A stretch of 64,000 nucleotides of DNA from Rhodobacter sp. (GCA_027490955.1 JAIXXB010000023.1:164851-228850), one strand, 5' to 3'; shown: positions 10,312 to 19,821, counted from the stretch's first letter. Translations and numbers: made by a program. The notes: generated by a model not told the origin, from the letters alone.

Positions 10312-11088
10312 ATGAAAACACTATCGACATTTGCAGCAGCGGTGGTTCTGTCTTTGGTCGCAGGCGCCGCATCTGCGCAGCAAGTCAAAGTTGGCATCGC
10401 AGCCGAAGCCTACCCACCCTTTGCCAGCCCCGATGCCTCGGGCAATTGGGAAGGTTGGGAAATTGATTTCATCAACGCCATTTGCAAATCTGCGGCAATG
10501 GACTGTGTAATCACCCCCGTGGCATGGGATGGGATCATCCCTTCGCTGACATCGGGTCAGATTGACGTGATCATGGCATCGATGTCGATCACCGAAGAGC
10601 GCATGCAGACCATTGATTTTTCTGACAAATACTACAACACCCCAACGGGCGTTGCCGTGGCAAAAGGATCAGGCATCACCGCGACGCCCGAAGGTCTGGC
10701 TGGTAAAATCATCGGCGTGCAGGGCAGCACCATTCACGAAGTCTATGTGCAGAAATACTTTGCCGCAGGCGCAGCCGAGGTAAAGGTTTACGCCACGCAG
10801 GACGAAGCGAACCAAGACCTTGCTGCAGGCCGTATTGATGCGACCCAAGCCGACAGCATCACGCTGGACGCGTTCTTGAACTCGGACGCAGGCAAAGCTT
10901 GCTGCGAAAGCGCAGGCTATGTGGCCGATGACAAAGAAGTGCTGGGTCTGGGTGTGGGCGCAGGTCTGCGCAAGGGCGAGGAAGAGCTGAAAGCCAAGAT
11001 CAACAAAGCCATTGCCGATATCCGCGCCGATGGCACCTATGATGCGATCACGGCGAAATACTTCGCCTCCTCGATCTACGGCGATTGA
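10312..11088 (+). CDS. Polar amino-acid ABC transporter substrate-binding protein (Lys/Arg/Orn-like)
   Basis: Signal peptide; GWEIDFINAIC, WDGIIPSLTSGQIDVIMASMSITEERMQTIDFSDKYY. Confidence 0.9.
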   Translation: MKTLSTFAAAVVLSLVAGAASAQQVKVGIAAEAYPPFASPDASGNWEGWEIDFINAICKSAAMDCVITPVAWDGIIPSLTSGQIDVIMASMSITEERMQTIDFSDKYYNTPTGVAVAKGSGITATPEGLAGKIIGVQGSTIHEVYVQKYFAAGAAEVKVYATQDEANQDLAAGRIDATQADSITLDAFLNSDAGKACCESAGYVADDKEVLGLGVGAGLRKGEEELKAKINKAIADIRADGTYDAITAKYFASSIYGD

Positions 11089-11825
11089 TAATGGCAGATG
11101 GCTCTGCCCTTTCGGCAAGCCTAGATCTGCTGGCCTATTCGCCTCCCGGTTGGGGGGCGAATTTGCTGCGCGGATTGGGCAATACCGTGCTGATTGCACT
11201 GGGTGCTTACGGGGTAGGTATGTTTTTGGGCACTTTGGGGGCCTTTGGGAAACTTTACGGCGGCCCGCTGACGCGCGATCTGCTGGGGCTTTACACCACG
11301 CTTGTGCGCGCCATCCCTGAACTGGTGCTGATTTTGATATTGTATTTTGCCGTCACTGATTTGGTGAACCAAGCGCTGTTGTCCATGGGATACGAGCGTA
11401 TCCAGATTTCGGGCGTGGCCGCAGGCATCATGGTGCTGGGCGTGGTGCAGGGGGCCTATGCTACCGAAGTGCTGCGCGGCGCGATCCAATCTGTGCCCGC
11501 AGGGCAGATCGAGGCGGCCCGCGCCATGGGCATGTCGCCGCTTTTGGTTGCGTGGCGCATCACGCTGCCGCTGATGCTGCCTGCCGCCATTCCCGGCATG
11601 GCGAATTTGTGGATGATCGTCACCAAAGACACCGCGCTTTTGGCCGTGGTAGGCTTTAATGAATTGGTGCAAGAATCGCGCCAAGCTGCGGGCACGACCA
11701 AGGCGTTCTTTACCTTTTTCATGGCAGCTGGGGTTTTGTTTTTGGCGATGTCGCTGGTGTCAAATCAGGTTTTTGCGCGTATCGAGGCATGGGCCAGCAA
11801 AGGCACCAAGCGGGGTGGAATATGA
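11085..11825 (+). CDS. Amino-acid ABC transporter permease (HisQ-like)
   Basis: YATEVLRGAIQSVPAGQIEAARAMGMSP permease motif; operon position. Confidence 0.88.
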   Translation: MIMADGSALSASLDLLAYSPPGWGANLLRGLGNTVLIALGAYGVGMFLGTLGAFGKLYGGPLTRDLLGLYTTLVRAIPELVLILILYFAVTDLVNQALLSMGYERIQISGVAAGIMVLGVVQGAYATEVLRGAIQSVPAGQIEAARAMGMSPLLVAWRITLPLMLPAAIPGMANLWMIVTKDTALLAVVGFNELVQESRQAAGTTKAFFTFFMAAGVLFLAMSLVSNQVFARIEAWASKGTKRGGI

Positions 11826-12616
11826 CCCTAGCTGAGCGTATCCGCGCCCATATGCCGCTGCGCCGCTGGGTGCTGGCGGGCCTTGGCCTTGGCATCATTG
11901 CCTATTGTGTGCTGGCGCTGAATTGGTCTTGGCTGCAAACGCCCAAATACCAAGGCATGATCGTGCAAGGTGTTTGGAACACGATTTGGATTTTGGGCGT
12001 AACGATGGTGCTGGGCTTTATCCTTGCCATTCCGATCGGCTTTGTGCAGGCGGCGGGGCCGTGGTATCTGGCCCGCCCAGCGCAGGCCTTTTGCACGGTG
12101 ATCCGTGGCACGCCTTTGCTGCTGCAATTGTGGCTGCTGTATTACGGCCTTGGCAGCCTGTTTCCGCTTTATCCGTGGATCCGCGAATCGGATCTGTGGC
12201 CGATCCTGCGCCAAGCTTGGCCCTATGCTGTGCTGGCCCTGACGCTGTCGGTCGCAGGTTATGAGGGCGAGGTGATGCGCGGCGCGTTCAAAGGCGTGCC
12301 GCAAGGCCAACTCGAGGCCGCCCGCGCCTTTGGCATGTCGCGCTGGGGCGTGTTTCGCCGCATCTGGCTGCCCCAAGCGGTCGCGCGCGTGCTGCCCACC
12401 ATCGGCGGGGAAACAGTGCTGCAAATGAAATCCACGCCGCTGGTGGCCACGATCACAGTGATCGATATCTATGCTGTGGCCTCTCGCGTGCGGCAAGACA
12501 CCTTCATCATTTACGAGCCGCTGCTGCTGCTGGCACTGGTCTATCTGATCATTGCAGGCGTTATCGTGGCGCTATTTGCATGGTTTGAAAGCCGCCTGCC
12601 CAAGCGTACCGCATAA
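11822..12616 (+). CDS. Amino-acid ABC transporter permease (HisM-like)
   Basis: YEGEVMRGAFKGVPQGQLEAARAFGMSRW; ATGA overlap with upstream permease. Confidence 0.88.
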   Translation: MTLAERIRAHMPLRRWVLAGLGLGIIAYCVLALNWSWLQTPKYQGMIVQGVWNTIWILGVTMVLGFILAIPIGFVQAAGPWYLARPAQAFCTVIRGTPLLLQLWLLYYGLGSLFPLYPWIRESDLWPILRQAWPYAVLALTLSVAGYEGEVMRGAFKGVPQGQLEAARAFGMSRWGVFRRIWLPQAVARVLPTIGGETVLQMKSTPLVATITVIDIYAVASRVRQDTFIIYEPLLLLALVYLIIAGVIVALFAWFESRLPKRTA

Positions 12617-12676
12617 AGGCTTGCAATGCTCCGTGGCCTGTTCAGGGGCTTTGCCCCTCTTTGCCTGCGGCAAATT

Positions 12677-12748
12677 CACCCCAGGATATTTGGAAAAAAG
12701 AGAAACGATAGATGCGCTTCTCTTTTTTTCAAATATCCACAGGGGGTG
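12677..12748. repeat. Full copy of dispersed hairpin repeat (copy 1)
   Basis: CACCCCAGGATATTTGGAAAAAAGAGAA-acgatagatgcgc-TTCTCTTTTTTTCAAATATCCACAGGGGGTG; same arms and loop as 56408-56481. Confidence 0.75.
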
Positions 12749-12764
12749 AGGAGCGCAGCTCCGA

Positions 12765-12782
12765 GGGGGCGCGAGCGCCCCC
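12765..12782. terminator. Perfect GC hairpin GGGGGCGC-GA-GCGCCCCC
   Basis: 8-bp arms, at the 3' ends of convergent genes. Confidence 0.45.
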
Positions 12783-13387
12783 TAACTTCCCCCAAGGCGC
12801 ATTTTGGCAAACAATGCGCAGGCGTCGATGGCCGCATCAATACCTTCGATATCGCCATGGCGCATGAAGTCCAGCCATAGGCCGTCCAGCGTGGCCATCA
12901 CAAAGGCTTGCACGGCGGGTATGCGGCCCGTTTTCCAAGGATCGGAAATCGCCGTCAGATATGATTCGATTCGTGCGCGCTGGGCCTCGTGTAAGGCGCG
13001 TTCGATCTCTGCCACCGCTGGAATTTCCTGCGCGGCAGACCATAAATCCACCCGCAGCCGAATGTTTTGCGGCGTCAGCGTTTCGGGCGCATAGACCGAT
13101 TGCAGGTATTTCGCAAAGCGTTCGCTGGGGTTTAACCCAGCCATATCGCCCAAAGGGGCAGTGGCGGAAAGATCTTGTGCAACAAGGCGGTAGGCTTCGG
13201 CCATCACCTCGGCCATATTGGAAAAATGATAGGTCAGATGCCCCAGCGAGATGCCCGCCCGCCCTGCCACGCGCCGCGCTGTCAGGCCCGCATAGCCAAA
13301 TTCAATCAGACAATCGCGCGCTGCAGCGGCGATTTCCGCCCGCCGCGCCGCACCCGTGCGCCGTTGTCCCGTTCCGCTTTCTGCCAT
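12782..13387 (-). CDS. TetR-family transcriptional regulator (BetI-like)
   Basis: N-terminal HTH RRAEIAAAARDCLIEFGYAGLTARRVAGRAGISLGHLTYHF. Confidence 0.8.
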   Translation of the reverse strand: MAESGTGQRRTGAARRAEIAAAARDCLIEFGYAGLTARRVAGRAGISLGHLTYHFSNMAEVMAEAYRLVAQDLSATAPLGDMAGLNPSERFAKYLQSVYAPETLTPQNIRLRVDLWSAAQEIPAVAEIERALHEAQRARIESYLTAISDPWKTGRIPAVQAFVMATLDGLWLDFMRHGDIEGIDAAIDACALFAKMRLGGS

Positions 13388-13467
13388 GGAACACCCAAGG
13401 GTTGTGAAGACATTTCCCTTTTGCAGACATTTGTCCTAAAAAGCAACGAAAACCTCAGGAGACCGCC

Positions 13468-14598
13468 ATGCCCGCCCCATTTCGCTTTGATTTACAGGCC
13501 ACAGATGGGGCGGCGCGCACGGGCGTGATCCATACCCCGCGCGGAGATATTCGCACCCCTGCCTTCATGCCTGTGGGCACAGCGGCCACCGTCAAGGCGA
13601 TGCTTCCCCAAAGCGTGCGCGCCACGGGGGCAGATATTTTGCTGGGCAATACCTATCATCTGATGCTGCGCCCCACGGCCGAGCGGATCGCCGCTTTGGG
13701 CGGGCTGCATCGGTTCATGAATTGGGATGGCCCGATTCTGACCGATTCGGGCGGCTTTCAAGTGATGTCGCTGGCCAGCTTGCGCAAACTCACCGAGGAA
13801 GGCGTGCGCTTTTCATCCCATATCGATGGCAGCAAGCATATGCTGACCCCTGAACGCAGCATGGAGATTCAGCGCCTGCTTGGCAGCGATATTGTCATGG
13901 CATTTGATGAATGCCCCAGCCTGCCTGCCCCCGATGAGGTGGTGGAAAAATCGATGCTGATGTCGATGCGCTGGGCGCAGCGTTCGCGCGATGCTTTTGG
14001 TGACAGGCCTGGCCATGCGCTGTTTGGCATTATGCAGGGTGGGGTGAATAAGGCTTTGCGCGAGGCCTCAGCCTGCGCGCTGAAAGCCATCGGCTTTGAC
14101 GGCTACGCCGTGGGCGGTCTTGCCGTGGGCGAGGGGCAAGAGGCGATGTTCGGGGTATTGGACTACGCGCCCGGTTTTCTGCCAGCCGACAAGCCGCGCT
14201 ATCTGATGGGCGTGGGCAAGCCTGATGATATTGTCGGGGCTGTGCAGCGCGGCATTGATATGATGGATTGCGTGCTTCCCAGCAGGTCAGGCCGCACGGG
14301 GCAGGCATGGACGGCAATGGGCGCGATCAACCTGAAAAACGCCCGCCACCGCGACGATCCGCGCCCGCTAGAGGAAGGCTGCACGTGTCCCGCCTGCACG
14401 GGCTATTCCCGCGCCTATCTTCACCATGTTGTGAAGGCGGATGAGATTATTGGATCGATGCTGCTGACATGGCACAACCTGCATTATTACCAACAGCTTA
14501 TGGCGGGGCTGCGCAGTGCGATTGCCGCGCAAAGCCTTGATAGCTTTGTCGCTAAGTTTCACGCGCGCCGCGCGCAGGGCGATATCGAGCCGCTGTAA
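13468..14598 (+). CDS. tgt: tRNA-guanine(34) transglycosylase (queuine)
   Basis: [41 protein letters not shown], CxCxxC-type Zn site near the C-terminus (CTCPAC). Confidence 0.94.
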   Translation: MPAPFRFDLQATDGAARTGVIHTPRGDIRTPAFMPVGTAATVKAMLPQSVRATGADILLGNTYHLMLRPTAERIAALGGLHRFMNWDGPILTDSGGFQVMSLASLRKLTEEGVRFSSHIDGSKHMLTPERSMEIQRLLGSDIVMAFDECPSLPAPDEVVEKSMLMSMRWAQRSRDAFGDRPGHALFGIMQGGVNKALREASACALKAIGFDGYAVGGLAVGEGQEAMFGVLDYAPGFLPADKPRYLMGVGKPDDIVGAVQRGIDMMDCVLPSRSGRTGQAWTAMGAINLKNARHRDDPRPLEEGCTCPACTGYSRAYLHHVVKADEIIGSMLLTWHNLHYYQQLMAGLRSAIAAQSLDSFVAKFHARRAQGDIEPL

Positions 14599-14680
14599 AG
14601 GGGGCAAAATGCCACCAATTTGCCCCAATTCCCCCCTTGCCCCTGCCAAAGTGCAGGCGCAAGATAGTGGTCAATCGCGG

Positions 14681-14710
14681 TTGACACTGCCATAGGGCCG
14701 CCCCAAATAT
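14681..14710 (+). promoter_or_regulatory. Possible sigma70-type promoter for lon (TTGACA-N18-AAATAT)
   Basis: Consensus-like -35 and -10 boxes about 80 bp upstream of the lon ATG. Confidence 0.4.
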
Positions 14711-14789
14711 GTAAGGCCCAGATCGGGCAAGTGGGAGGGCTAGGGTTGCCATGATGGGGCCTTTGCCTTTCGCCAGATAGGAACATGAT

Positions 14790-17201
14790 ATGACAAAATC
14801 CAAATCCCCCAGCTATCCTGTGCTGCCTTTGCGCGATATCGTGGTGTTTCCGCATATGATCGTGCCCCTTTTTGTGGGCCGCGAAAAATCGGTGCGCGCG
14901 CTGGAAGACGTGATGGCGGATGACAAGCAGATCCTGCTGTCGGCGCAAATCGACCCTGCCGCCGATGACCCTGCCGCCGATGGTATTTACCCGATCGGCG
15001 TTTTGGCCAATGTGCTGCAATTGCTGAAATTGCCCGATGGCACTGTCAAAGTGCTGGTCGAGGGCAAATCGCGCGTGCGCATCACCGAATATTTAGACAA
15101 CCCCAGCTTTTTCGAGGCGCGGGCCGAGATGCTAGAGGAGGTGACGGGCGACACGGCCGCCGCAACCGCCTTGCTGCGTTCCGTCGCCGAAGAGTTTGAG
15201 CGTTATGCCAAAATCAGAAAGAATATCCCCGAAGAGGCGCTGTCTGCCGTGTCCGAGGCGCGCGAACCTGCGCGAATGGCCGATTTGGTGGCAGGCCATT
15301 TGGGGGTGGATGTGGCCCTGAAACAAGACCTGCTTGAAACGCTGGACATCGCGGTGCGGCTGGAAAAGGTCTATGGCCAAATGCAAGGCGAACTTTCCGT
15401 CTTACAGGTGGAAAAGAAAATCAAAACTCGCGTGAAGTCTCAGATGGAGAAAACCCAGCGCGAGTATTATTTGAATGAGCAGATGAAGGCCATTCAGAAA
15501 GAACTGGGCGATGGCGAGGATGGCCAGAACGAAGTGGCCGAATTGGAAGAGCGCATCAAGAAAACTGCGCTGTCCAAAGAGGCCCGCGAAAAGGCCGAGG
15601 CCGAACTGAAGAAGTTGAAAAACATGTCGCCAATGAGCGCGGAAGCCACCGTTGTGCGCAATTACCTTGATTGGCTACTTGGGGTGCCATGGGGCACCAA
15701 AAGCCGCGTGAAAAAAGATTTGGCGGCTGCCCAAAAAGTATTGGACGGCGATCATTACGGTTTGGAAAAGGTCAAAGAACGCATCGTTGAATATCTGGCG
15801 GTGCAGGCGCGTTCGGCCAAACTGAAAGGGCCCATCTTGTGCCTTGTTGGCCCTCCGGGTGTGGGCAAAACATCGTTGGGGCGGTCAGTGGCCAAAGCCA
15901 CGGGGCGCGAGTTTATTCGCATCTCTTTGGGCGGGGTGCGGGACGAATCTGAAATTCGCGGACATCGGCGCACCTATATTGGCTCGATGCCGGGCAAAAT
16001 CATTCAGGCGCTGAAAAAGGCGAAAACAACCAACCCGTTGATTTTGCTAGATGAAATCGACAAGATGGGCCAAGATTTCCGCGGCGATCCAGCCTCGGCC
16101 ATGCTAGAGGTGCTCGATCCCGAACAAAACGCCACTTTCACCGACCACTATCTAGAGGTGGAGTATGATCTGTCGAACGTGATGTTCATCACCACGGCGA
16201 ACAGCTATAACATGCCCTCGCCACTCCTTGACCGGATGGAGATTATCCCCCTGTCGGGCTATACCGAGGATGAAAAGCGCGAGATTGCCAAGGGTCATTT
16301 GATCCCCAAGCAAATCGAAGGTCATGCGCTGAAAAAGGGCGAGTTTAGCGTGACAGACGCGGCGCTGACCGAGGTGATCCGCAGCTACACCCGCGAGGCG
16401 GGGGTGCGCAATTTGGAACGCGAAATCGCCAAACTGGCGCGCAAAGCTGTGACCGAGATTGTCAAGAAAACCTCAAAAACAGTCGAGGTTACAGTTGATA
16501 AACTGGAAGGCTTCCTTGGCGTGCGCCGCCACCGCTATGGCCTTGCAGAACTCACCGATCAGGTGGGCGTGGTGACGGGGCTGGCCTATACCTCGGTCGG
16601 CGGCGAGTTGTTGCAGATCGAGGCGCTGCGCCTGCCAGGCAAGGGGCGGATGAAAACCACGGGCAAATTGGGCGATGTGATGAAGGAATCCATCGAAGCG
16701 GCCGCATCCTATGTGCGCTCGGTCAGCCCTGAGCTGGGGGTTAAACCACCCAAGTTTGAAACGATGGATATCCATGTGCACGTGCCCGAAGGGGCCACGC
16801 CAAAAGATGGCCCATCGGCAGGGCTTGCCATGGTCACCTCCATCGTTTCGGTGATTACGGGTATTGCCGTGCGCAAAGATATCGCCATGACGGGCGAGGT
16901 GACGCTGCGCGGCAATGCGCTGGCCATCGGTGGGCTAAAGGAAAAACTGCTTGCAGCCCTGCGCGGTGGCATCACCACGGTCTTTATTCCTGCGGATAAT
17001 GAAAAAGACTTGGCTGAAATCCCCGATAACGTGAAAGCGGGGCTAAAAATCATCCCCGTCTCGCATGTGCGCCAAGTTCTGGCGCAGGCCTTGGTGCGCC
17101 AGCCCGAGGCAGTGGAATGGGATGAAGAGGCTGAAGAGGCCGCCGCCGCCGCGCGCCAAGCCGCGCGCGATGCGGCAAGCTTGGGCCAAACGGCGCATTG
17201 A
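14790..17201 (+). CDS. lon: ATP-dependent endopeptidase La (Lon)
   Basis: LVGPPGVGKTSLGRS, VPEGATPKDGPSAGLAM (catalytic Ser), 803 aa. Confidence 0.96.
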   Translation: MTKSKSPSYPVLPLRDIVVFPHMIVPLFVGREKSVRALEDVMADDKQILLSAQIDPAADDPAADGIYPIGVLANVLQLLKLPDGTVKVLVEGKSRVRITEYLDNPSFFEARAEMLEEVTGDTAAATALLRSVAEEFERYAKIRKNIPEEALSAVSEAREPARMADLVAGHLGVDVALKQDLLETLDIAVRLEKVYGQMQGELSVLQVEKKIKTRVKSQMEKTQREYYLNEQMKAIQKELGDGEDGQNEVAELEERIKKTALSKEAREKAEAELKKLKNMSPMSAEATVVRNYLDWLLGVPWGTKSRVKKDLAAAQKVLDGDHYGLEKVKERIVEYLAVQARSAKLKGPILCLVGPPGVGKTSLGRSVAKATGREFIRISLGGVRDESEIRGHRRTYIGSMPGKIIQALKKAKTTNPLILLDEIDKMGQDFRGDPASAMLEVLDPEQNATFTDHYLEVEYDLSNVMFITTANSYNMPSPLLDRMEIIPLSGYTEDEKREIAKGHLIPKQIEGHALKKGEFSVTDAALTEVIRSYTREAGVRNLEREIAKLARKAVTEIVKKTSKTVEVTVDKLEGFLGVRRHRYGLAELTDQVGVVTGLAYTSVGGELLQIEALRLPGKGRMKTTGKLGDVMKESIEAAASYVRSVSPELGVKPPKFETMDIHVHVPEGATPKDGPSAGLAMVTSIVSVITGIAVRKDIAMTGEVTLRGNALAIGGLKEKLLAALRGGITTVFIPADNEKDLAEIPDNVKAGLKIIPVSHVRQVLAQALVRQPEAVEWDEEAEEAAAAARQAARDAASLGQTAH

Positions 17202-17210
17202 TATCGGTGC

Positions 17211-17231
17211 GGCGGGGCCGCAAGCCCCGCC
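17211..17231. terminator. Hairpin GGCGGGGC-CGCAA-GCCCCGCC
   Basis: 8-bp perfect stem directly downstream of lon. Confidence 0.6.
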
Positions 17232-17262
17232 TTAGCACAGTCGCCTTCGGGTGCATAAAACA

Positions 17263-17287
17263 AAAGGCGCGCCAATGGCGCGCCTTT
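17263..17287. terminator. Bidirectional terminator AAAGGCGCGCC-AAT-GGCGCGCCTTT
   Basis: Perfect 11-bp stem followed by a T-rich run, between convergent genes. Confidence 0.75.
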
Positions 17288-17329
17288 ATTTTTTGGACTT
17301 TGCTTTGGCTTATGCCACGCCGTCCAATC

Positions 17330-17551
17330 TTAGATGCGACCTGCGTTACGTGCGGCAACCAACAGGGCCACGACGATAATCACAGGAATCACAACGCCAG
17401 CCGAAGACGACGACGAGTTTTGCTGCACCACTTCGGCAGGCATCATCGGCTCTTGGATCATAGGCTCGACCACGGGCTGCGAGAAACCGCCAGCAAATGC
17501 GGACGATGTGGCCACAGCGAAAACGCTGGCCAGTAGGATGGACTTTTTCAT
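17330..17551 (-). CDS. Small exported protein with C-terminal TM segment
   Basis: MKKSILLASVFAVATSSAFAGG signal peptide; SSSSSAGVVIPVIIVVALLVAARN hydrophobic tail; start chosen internal to the listed ORF. Confidence 0.65.
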   Translation of the reverse strand: MKKSILLASVFAVATSSAFAGGFSQPVVEPMIQEPMMPAEVVQQNSSSSSAGVVIPVIIVVALLVAARNAGRI

Positions 17552-17797
17552 GTTGCTCTCCTCAGAGTTAATGGCGATTCCGCCTGTTTTCGGCACGATA
17601 CGTGCATGGTCACACTACCACGACGAAAACGGCCACGCCATCTATTTGCTGCCCAAATGCGGCAATTATGTGGCGATCGATAAAATTTGGCGAAATTACG
17701 CCTGAGTTTCCCTTTGGTTTTTGGGCGCTTTGACCATAGCATTGTTTCCAATTTGGCGCTAATCTGGCGCAAATGCTTGGTAAAAGGGTGCTGATCA

Positions 17798-18262
17798 ATG
17801 GCGACGAAATCTTCCAAATCTACAAAAGCGGCAAAACCTGCCTTGGCGGCCGTGCCAAAGGCAGACGCGCCTGCGCCCCTGCCCGAACAGGCGGCCTCTG
17901 CCGTAAAGGCCCCTTTGGTCGCAGTGGTGCCCGACGCTGATGATCTGGATGACAGCCCCGCGCCCAAGGGCGAGGCGGTAAAGATCAAAGAGCTGCTCTC
18001 TGCCGTGGTCGCCAAAACAGGGGCAAAAAAGAAAGACGCCAAAGATGTGCTTGATGCGGTTCTGGCCGAAATGGCAGCGGCTCTGACCGCGGGCAAATCG
18101 CTGAGCCTGCCGCCCTTGGGCAATATGCGCGTGGCCAAAACCCAAGAAAAAGGCGGCGCAACTATGATGGTGCTGAAATTGCGCATGGGCGCATCTGGTA
18201 GCGGCGGCGAAGGCGAAAAAGGCGCAAAACAGCCCCTTGCACAGGACGAGACCGACAGCTAA
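17798..18262 (+). CDS. HU-family DNA-binding protein with Ala/Lys/Pro-rich N-terminal extension
   Basis: IKELLSAVVAKTGAKKKDAKDVLDAVLAEMAAALTAGKSLSLPPLGNMRV HU-like core. Confidence 0.75.
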   Translation: MATKSSKSTKAAKPALAAVPKADAPAPLPEQAASAVKAPLVAVVPDADDLDDSPAPKGEAVKIKELLSAVVAKTGAKKKDAKDVLDAVLAEMAAALTAGKSLSLPPLGNMRVAKTQEKGGATMMVLKLRMGASGSGGEGEKGAKQPLAQDETDS

Positions 18263-18274
18263 AAGCCGCGCATC

Positions 18275-18349
18275 GGGCGATTAGCTCAGCGGTAGAGCGC
18301 ATCGTTCACATCGATGATGTCAGGGGTTCAAATCCCTTATCGCCCACCA
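18275..18349 (+). tRNA. tRNA-Val (anticodon CAC)
   Basis: Acceptor GGGCGAT/ATCGCCC, loop TTCACAT, TTCAAAT T-loop, encoded CCA. Confidence 0.95.
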
Positions 18350-18355
18350 TGTTTC

Positions 18356-18384
18356 AAAGCCCTGCCGCAAGGCGGGGCTTTTTT
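18356..18384 (+). terminator. Terminator after tRNA-Val(CAC)
   Basis: AAAGCCCTGCC-GCAA-GGCGGGGCTTTTTT. Confidence 0.7.
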
Positions 18385-18405
18385 ATGGCGCAGGCAAAGC
18401 CCCTC

Positions 18406-18434
18406 TTGCACATCCCGCCCCCGCGCGCTAAACG
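18406..18434 (+). promoter_or_regulatory. Possible promoter of tRNA-Val(TAC): TTGCAC-N17-TAAACG
   Basis: -35-like and weak -10-like boxes just upstream of the tRNA. Confidence 0.35.
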
Positions 18435-18443
18435 CCATGGCAC

Positions 18444-18519
18444 GGGTTGTTAGCTCAGTTGGTAGAGCGTCTCGTTTACACCGAGAATGTCGGCGGTTCG
18501 AGTCCGTCACGACCCACCA
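18444..18519 (+). tRNA. tRNA-Val (anticodon TAC)
   Basis: Acceptor GGGTTGT/ACGACCC, loop TTTACAC, GTTCGAGTC T-loop, encoded CCA. Confidence 0.95.
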
Positions 18520-18612
18520 TTTCCACCCCATCACCACCCTCACACCCTCTGTGCGCAAATGCGTATTGCGCCGCGCCCCCCTTTGCCGCAGGTTCAGCCA
18601 AAGGAGCGCGAT

Positions 18613-19551
18613 ATGAGCTGGAACCCGCTACTCGATCCTACCATCCCGATGGGCGATGCGATTGACCGCATCGAAACCCACCACATCGCCCGCGCTCGCG
18701 ATTTGGGCGGGTTCGAGGTGCGCCGCGCGCTGCCCTCTGCCCGCCGCCAAATGGTGGGGCCGTTTATCTTTTTCGATCAGATGGGCCCTGCCGAGTTTCT
18801 GACAGGGCAGGGGGTGGATGTGCGCCCACATCCGCATATTGGGCTGTCCACTGTGACCTATTTGATTGACGGCGCGATGCATCACCGCGATTCTTTAGGA
18901 TCGGACGCATGGATCAAACCTGCCGAAGTCGCCCTGATGACAGCGGGCTTTGGCATCACCCATTCCGAACGAATGGATGGCGCGGCGCGCACTGCGCCCC
19001 AGCGCCTGTATGGGCTGCAAACATGGCTGGCCCTGCCCGAAGCCATGGAAGATGCCCCGCCCAGTTACCACCACACCAAGGCAGGGGATCAGCCTGTGCT
19101 GGAAGCAGAAGGCAAACACGTGCGCCTGCTGCTGGGCGCGGCTTGGGGCGCATCGGCCCCCATGCCGCTGCCATCGGAAACCTTCTATGCCGATGCCACA
19201 CTTGGCCCGAATGCGGCCCTGCCTTTGCCCGACAATCACGAAGATCGCGGCGCCTATGTGCTGTCTGGCACCCTGATCGAAGGCAATGACTCACACGGCG
19301 TTGGAACCATGCTGATCTACCGACCCGGTGATCATCTGGCCATCCGCGCGGGGGCTACAGGCGCGCGGGTCATCTTGCTTGGTGGGGCCACGCTGGGCGG
19401 GCCGCGGTTTTTATGGTGGAACTTTGTCGCCTCCACGCAGGCCCGCATCGATGCTGCCCGCGAAGCATGGCGCGCAGGCGATTGGGCGCATGGGCGTTTC
19501 CAACTGCCGCCCCATGACAACAGCGAATTTATCCCCGCACCAGCGCGGTGA
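18613..19551 (+). CDS. Pirin family protein
   Basis: RRALPSARRQMVGPFIFFDQMGP, PHPHIGLSTVTYLIDGAMHHRDSLG. Confidence 0.88.
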   Translation: MSWNPLLDPTIPMGDAIDRIETHHIARARDLGGFEVRRALPSARRQMVGPFIFFDQMGPAEFLTGQGVDVRPHPHIGLSTVTYLIDGAMHHRDSLGSDAWIKPAEVALMTAGFGITHSERMDGAARTAPQRLYGLQTWLALPEAMEDAPPSYHHTKAGDQPVLEAEGKHVRLLLGAAWGASAPMPLPSETFYADATLGPNAALPLPDNHEDRGAYVLSGTLIEGNDSHGVGTMLIYRPGDHLAIRAGATGARVILLGGATLGGPRFLWWNFVASTQARIDAAREAWRAGDWAHGRFQLPPHDNSEFIPAPAR

Positions 19552-19627
19552 TCCATAGGCCAAATCGCCCTACAAAAACTTTTTCAGATCTTGCGCAAAA
19601 AATCCATAAACCCCGCCCAATTCGACC

Positions 19628-19656
19628 TTGACGCCATGGGCCGCCCCGTCTAATAC
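19628..19656 (+). promoter_or_regulatory. Promoter of tRNA-Asp: TTGACG-N17-TAATAC
   Basis: Near-consensus boxes with ideal spacing, about 39 bp upstream of the tRNA. Confidence 0.6.
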
Positions 19657-19694
19657 CGCCCCACGCTGACCAAGACAGCAGCGAACGGCACAGC

Positions 19695-19771
19695 GCGGTG
19701 GTAGCTCAGTTGGTTAGAGTACCGGCCTGTCACGCCGGGGGTCGCGGGTTCGAGCCCCGTCCACCGCGCCA
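19695..19771 (+). tRNA. tRNA-Asp (anticodon GTC)
   Basis: Acceptor GCGGTGG/CCACCGC, anticodon loop CTGTCAC, encoded CCA. Confidence 0.96.
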
Positions 19772-19793
19772 GTGCTAAAGTTTTAGTTTCATG

Positions 19794-19821
19794 AAAGCCG
19801 TCCCAGAAATGGGGCGGCTTT
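19794..19821 (+). terminator. Terminator after tRNA-Asp
   Basis: AAAGCCGTCCC-AGAAAT-GGGGCGGCTTT. Confidence 0.55.

Noticed and set aside
14681-14710. Heat-shock (sigma32) promoter for lon
   Set aside because: The boxes fit a housekeeping-type promoter better; no clear CTTGAA...CYTATNT pattern seen, so only a generic promoter is listed.
18275-19771. tRNA genes as att sites of an integrated element
   Set aside because: No integrase, partial tRNA duplicate or atypical gene cluster next to these tRNAs within the window.
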